Below are positions 19,150-21,498 of a DNA stretch of 21,498 nt, piece by piece. The number at the start of each line of letters is the position of its first letter. Positions within the stretch are counted from its first letter, which is position 1. This stretch comes from Beroe ovata (Eukaryota; Ctenophora; Nuda; Beroida; Beroidae), in NCBI GenBank assembly GCA_946803715.1, contig CAMPET010000031.1:249747-271244 (forward strand), in the 5' to 3' direction. Both the position numbers and the translations under genes were made by a program. The notes under the pieces were generated by a model. It worked only from the letters and a program-made list of their open reading frames with translations. It was not told the DNA's origin and did not search any database.

Positions 19150-19179
19150 TGTGTGTGTGTGTGTGTGCGTGTGTGTGTG
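19150..19179. repeat. TG microsatellite cut by the assembly gap
   Basis: A TG run with one CG interruption that stops at the N. It is the likely reason the contig ended here. The intact form is at 21410-21468. Confidence 0.95.
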
Positions 19180-19180
19180 N
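19180..19180. other. Single-N assembly gap
   Basis: One N separates a TG microsatellite on the left from mid-exon dynein sequence on the right. It marks a join made by an assembler, and its true size is unknown. Confidence 0.97.
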
Positions 19181-21392
19181 AATCTCCTCCTGGTCTGCTT
19201 TGAGTTGCTCCAGAAGGGCTAGACTGTCTCCCAGCTGTTCTAGTGTCTCGGGAGGCTTGCTCAACCTAGAGAGTTGGGAGGGGAGTGTAAGGATGCAAAT
19301 GAATCTTGCGATAAAAAAAGGTAGACGAAAAACAAGGAAACTCCTAAAAAATGGACTCACTTCTCGCAGTTGTCGTTGAGGAAGGACACCAGATCGTTGA
19401 GTTTGTTGGTAGCCATCTCGCTGAGCAGAGTAGTGAACTTGTTCTGCCACTCGTTACAATGCTGAGGATCACGTGATCATTATACAATGTGGAATGAGAT
19501 GGAGGTCATGTGATTGTGATATACAGTAGTGAGGACGAAAACTTGTCAGGAAGATGAACTTAATGAGAGATTACGTGATAGTTGGATGACGCGAAATTGA
19601 TGTCTCTATCATAGTAAACCTGGAGCAGAGCGAATTTGAGTGGCTGGCAATCGAGCAGGACAAACTGGATTGTCTGGACTGTTTCTTCCTTCTGGATGTT
19701 GTTGGCAACTTCAGAGTATCTGAAGAAGTGTTGAGTGTGATTTTGCAGTGATGACCATTGATCATCCTCAATGATGTTTCATCGATCAATTATAGTTGAC
19801 GATCATTTACCTCGAAATATCAGCATCGAATTTACTCATGAGAGGTTTAGCCCTCTCATATCTCCTGATGAACGCATCCTTGTTGATATCCCAGAGCTCC
19901 CTACAGTTGTCCCAGGTGTGGAGATAACTGACGAGATGCCCGGCATTTGTAACCATGCATTGCTTGATCTGAGCTTTCAGCTTCTTGGTCTCTTCATCGT
20001 TAGCAATCACAGTATAGATCGGCTGAGGGAGAAGGAGTGAGGTGAGGTGAGGTGAGGTGAGGTGAGGTGATTGGAATCAGGGGCGGTGAGAGTACGAGCT
20101 CTAGATTATCCGACCTCAGTGATAAGATATTTGAGTTCAAAGTTTTTTGTTCAGCAGAGATTTCAGAATCAGTTATCCATCGGCAATATAATCATTTTAT
20201 TCAGCTTCTCTTGTTTGCATAGCAGCAGTGAGATATTGGTTTTGGATTAGTTATAGTCAGAGACTGATTGATTTCTTGGCAGCGGTGATGTAGGTTAGAA
20301 TATCTCTCGTGATGGTTCACACAGCGTAGACTATCACTTATCTCTTATCACCTATCACTTATCACATAGCACATATTACTTATCACATAGCACATATTAC
20401 TTATCACATAGCACAAACACAAGCACAGAGCGGATACTTACTTTCTGTTTACTTTCGATATGGAACATTCGCTGAAGTAAACCGAACATGGTTACAACTT
20501 TGTCATAGTACAAGGAAAACCGTCGGACATTACCAGTTTTCATACGAAATTCCCCCAATTATCTGCAAAGCCATTCCCACTCTCTCTCTTACCATGAGGT
20601 CCTTGTGTCCCCGTTTCTTGGATAATATCTCTGGGAGACGTGGTATCACAGAGATGCACAGTGTGAGATCCTTAGCACACACGTTCATAATGTCGGCCAG
20701 CTTGTTTGTAGTTGGTGAGAAGTCCACCTAGGGTCGCGAAATGTCAGTTAGATATGGCTTTGACATAACATAAACTTGGGATACAAAAAAAGATTGAAAG
20801 GAGCTCCTAGTTGTTGCCCTCTAATAGTGTTTTGACTTTTGTTCATTGCCCTCAACTCTAGGATCTTCAAGACCTTCTTTCCTTCGCTATCTCAGTTTTA
20901 AGACTGCAATATTTTCGGAACCTCACAACGCTCACCTTATCCTTCTCATGGAGGACCACTTTCACTTTGAAGAGCGGGTTAGGAGCAGTCTTGCCGTCCC
21001 CGTGAATAGCTCGGGATAGCTCCTGGAGCGATCTCTTGATGTTCAGACGGAACGCCTCCTCCACCATCTTGTCTGTTTTCTCCGTGTAACGGTACCAGTG
21101 GAGCTGGACCTGGGGAGGAGGCGGGGTTATAGGGCGTGGTCAAGTGCAGGCAGGGGAGACTCGGTGTACTTTCTCAGAAAAAAACGGTCAATCGGCCACG
21201 TTTTTTTTCAAGATTTGACACCCCAATCATTCCTCACTATGACCTTGATTTCATGGTAATTCTGGTACTCACGTCAGTCCCATCGTTCTTGAACACTTCA
21301 TATGTACTCCTCATGATGGTTATAATCTCCTCGTGTAGGTGAACCAGCTTGCTCTGCATGGTGCTTCGGTGCTTCTGCTGCTCTACCTCAAA
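19181..21392 (-). CDS. DNAH2: Second copy of the dynein tail exons (8 exons, one truncated), probable allelic assembly duplicate
   Basis: Exons in transcription order: 21273-21392, 20936-21109, 20593-20727, 20442-20471, 19811-20022, 19620-19719, 19361-19461, and a truncated 19181-19265. They match 19012-19131 down to 16905-16989 with the same splice phases. The protein sequence is the same wherever I compared; base changes in exons are synonymous (five, for example, in the 100-nt exon 19620-19719). The truncated exon stops inside ADQEEI at the N at 19180 and has no donor, so a transcript running through both copies would be broken. Nothing here suggests a separate working gene. If the assembly is corrected, one set would be removed and the upstream exons would continue beyond 21498. 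Confidence 0.85.
20036..20070. repeat. GGTGA pentanucleotide minisatellite, second copy
   Basis: About six units of GGTGA at the position matching 17788-17840, without the GGTAA variants. The difference in length and composition is the kind seen between alleles. Confidence 0.85.
20356..20415. repeat. 21-base tandem repeat, second copy, about 2.8 units
   Basis: Same unit as at 18121-18155 with an extra repeat of ATCACATAGCACATATTACTT. This is a length difference between the two copies. Confidence 0.8.
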
Positions 21393-21498
21393 CTGAACAG
21401 AGAGAGAGTATGTGTGTGTGTGTGTGTGCGTGTGTGTGTGTGTGTGTGCGTGTGTGTGTGTGTGTGTGGGTCTGAATAACGCTCAAAACACTCCAATA
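21393..21498. repeat. Intron start-side sequence with a TG microsatellite at the right edge
   Basis: Acceptor-side intron sequence upstream (in transcription) of exon 21273-21392. It contains GAGAGAG and a long TG run with CG interruptions (about 21410-21468). The next dynein exon must lie beyond the window. Confidence 0.85.

Larger units (their letters stand above)
16905..21440. repeat. Direct repeat of about 2.26 kb (16905-19179 and 19181-about 21440) across a one-base gap
   Basis: The block starting AATCTCCTCCTGG occurs at 16905 and again at 19181, right after the single N at 19180. The offset is 2276 at the left edge, shifts with small indels (2275, 2279, 2252), then settles at 2261 towards the right edge. 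Both copies end in the same TG-rich microsatellite after GAACAGAGAGAGAGTA. The left parts differ by scattered substitutions and indels; from 18316/20577 to the microsatellite (about 855 bases) I see no difference. This pattern fits two overlapping contigs from a heterozygous individual placed end to end. Confidence 0.9.

Noticed and set aside
19181-21392. A second, tandem dynein gene
   Set aside because: The copy is bounded by an N in mid-exon, has no separate start or end, and encodes the same peptides. Allelic duplication in the assembly is simpler.

Overview
The window is nuclear DNA of an animal, most likely an invertebrate with motile cilia or flagella. Almost all of it is one intron-rich gene on the minus strand, read from high to low coordinates. 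Its reading frame passes through short GT-AG introns, and its spliced product matches axonemal dynein heavy chains, closest to DNAH2 (the inner-arm I1/f beta heavy chain) from my knowledge of the family. I cannot name the phylum.

Layout of the dynein gene in transcription order: tail and start of the linker (19131 down to 16147), linker (16047 to 13585), AAA1 (13475 to 9525), AAA2 (9380 to 7438), a single 4.9 kb exon carrying AAA3, AAA4, the stalk with its microtubule-binding tip, AAA5 and most of AAA6 (7071 to 2133), then six C-terminal exons (2024 to 38). I could place 37 exons that join in frame with compatible phases, 10,849 coding bases or about 3,616 residues. The N-terminal several hundred residues lie beyond 21498 and the last few dozen residues lie before base 1.

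A second gene sits inside the largest dynein intron (9727-12471) on the opposite strand: an intronless coding region (11431-12450) for a divergent rhodopsin-like seven-helix receptor. Its stop codon is only 21 bases from a dynein exon, and a strong splice acceptor lies just before its ATG.

The right end (19181 to about 21440) repeats 16905-19179. The copies are separated by a single N next to a TG microsatellite. Exon differences between copies are all synonymous, one copy starts in mid-exon, and the repeat would break the dynein frame. The best reading is two overlapping allelic contigs left unmerged by the assembler, not a biological tandem duplication. Remaining sequence is introns holding TG runs, a GGTGA-type minisatellite and a 21-base tandem repeat. 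I saw no tRNA, rRNA, CRISPR array or recognisable intact transposon.
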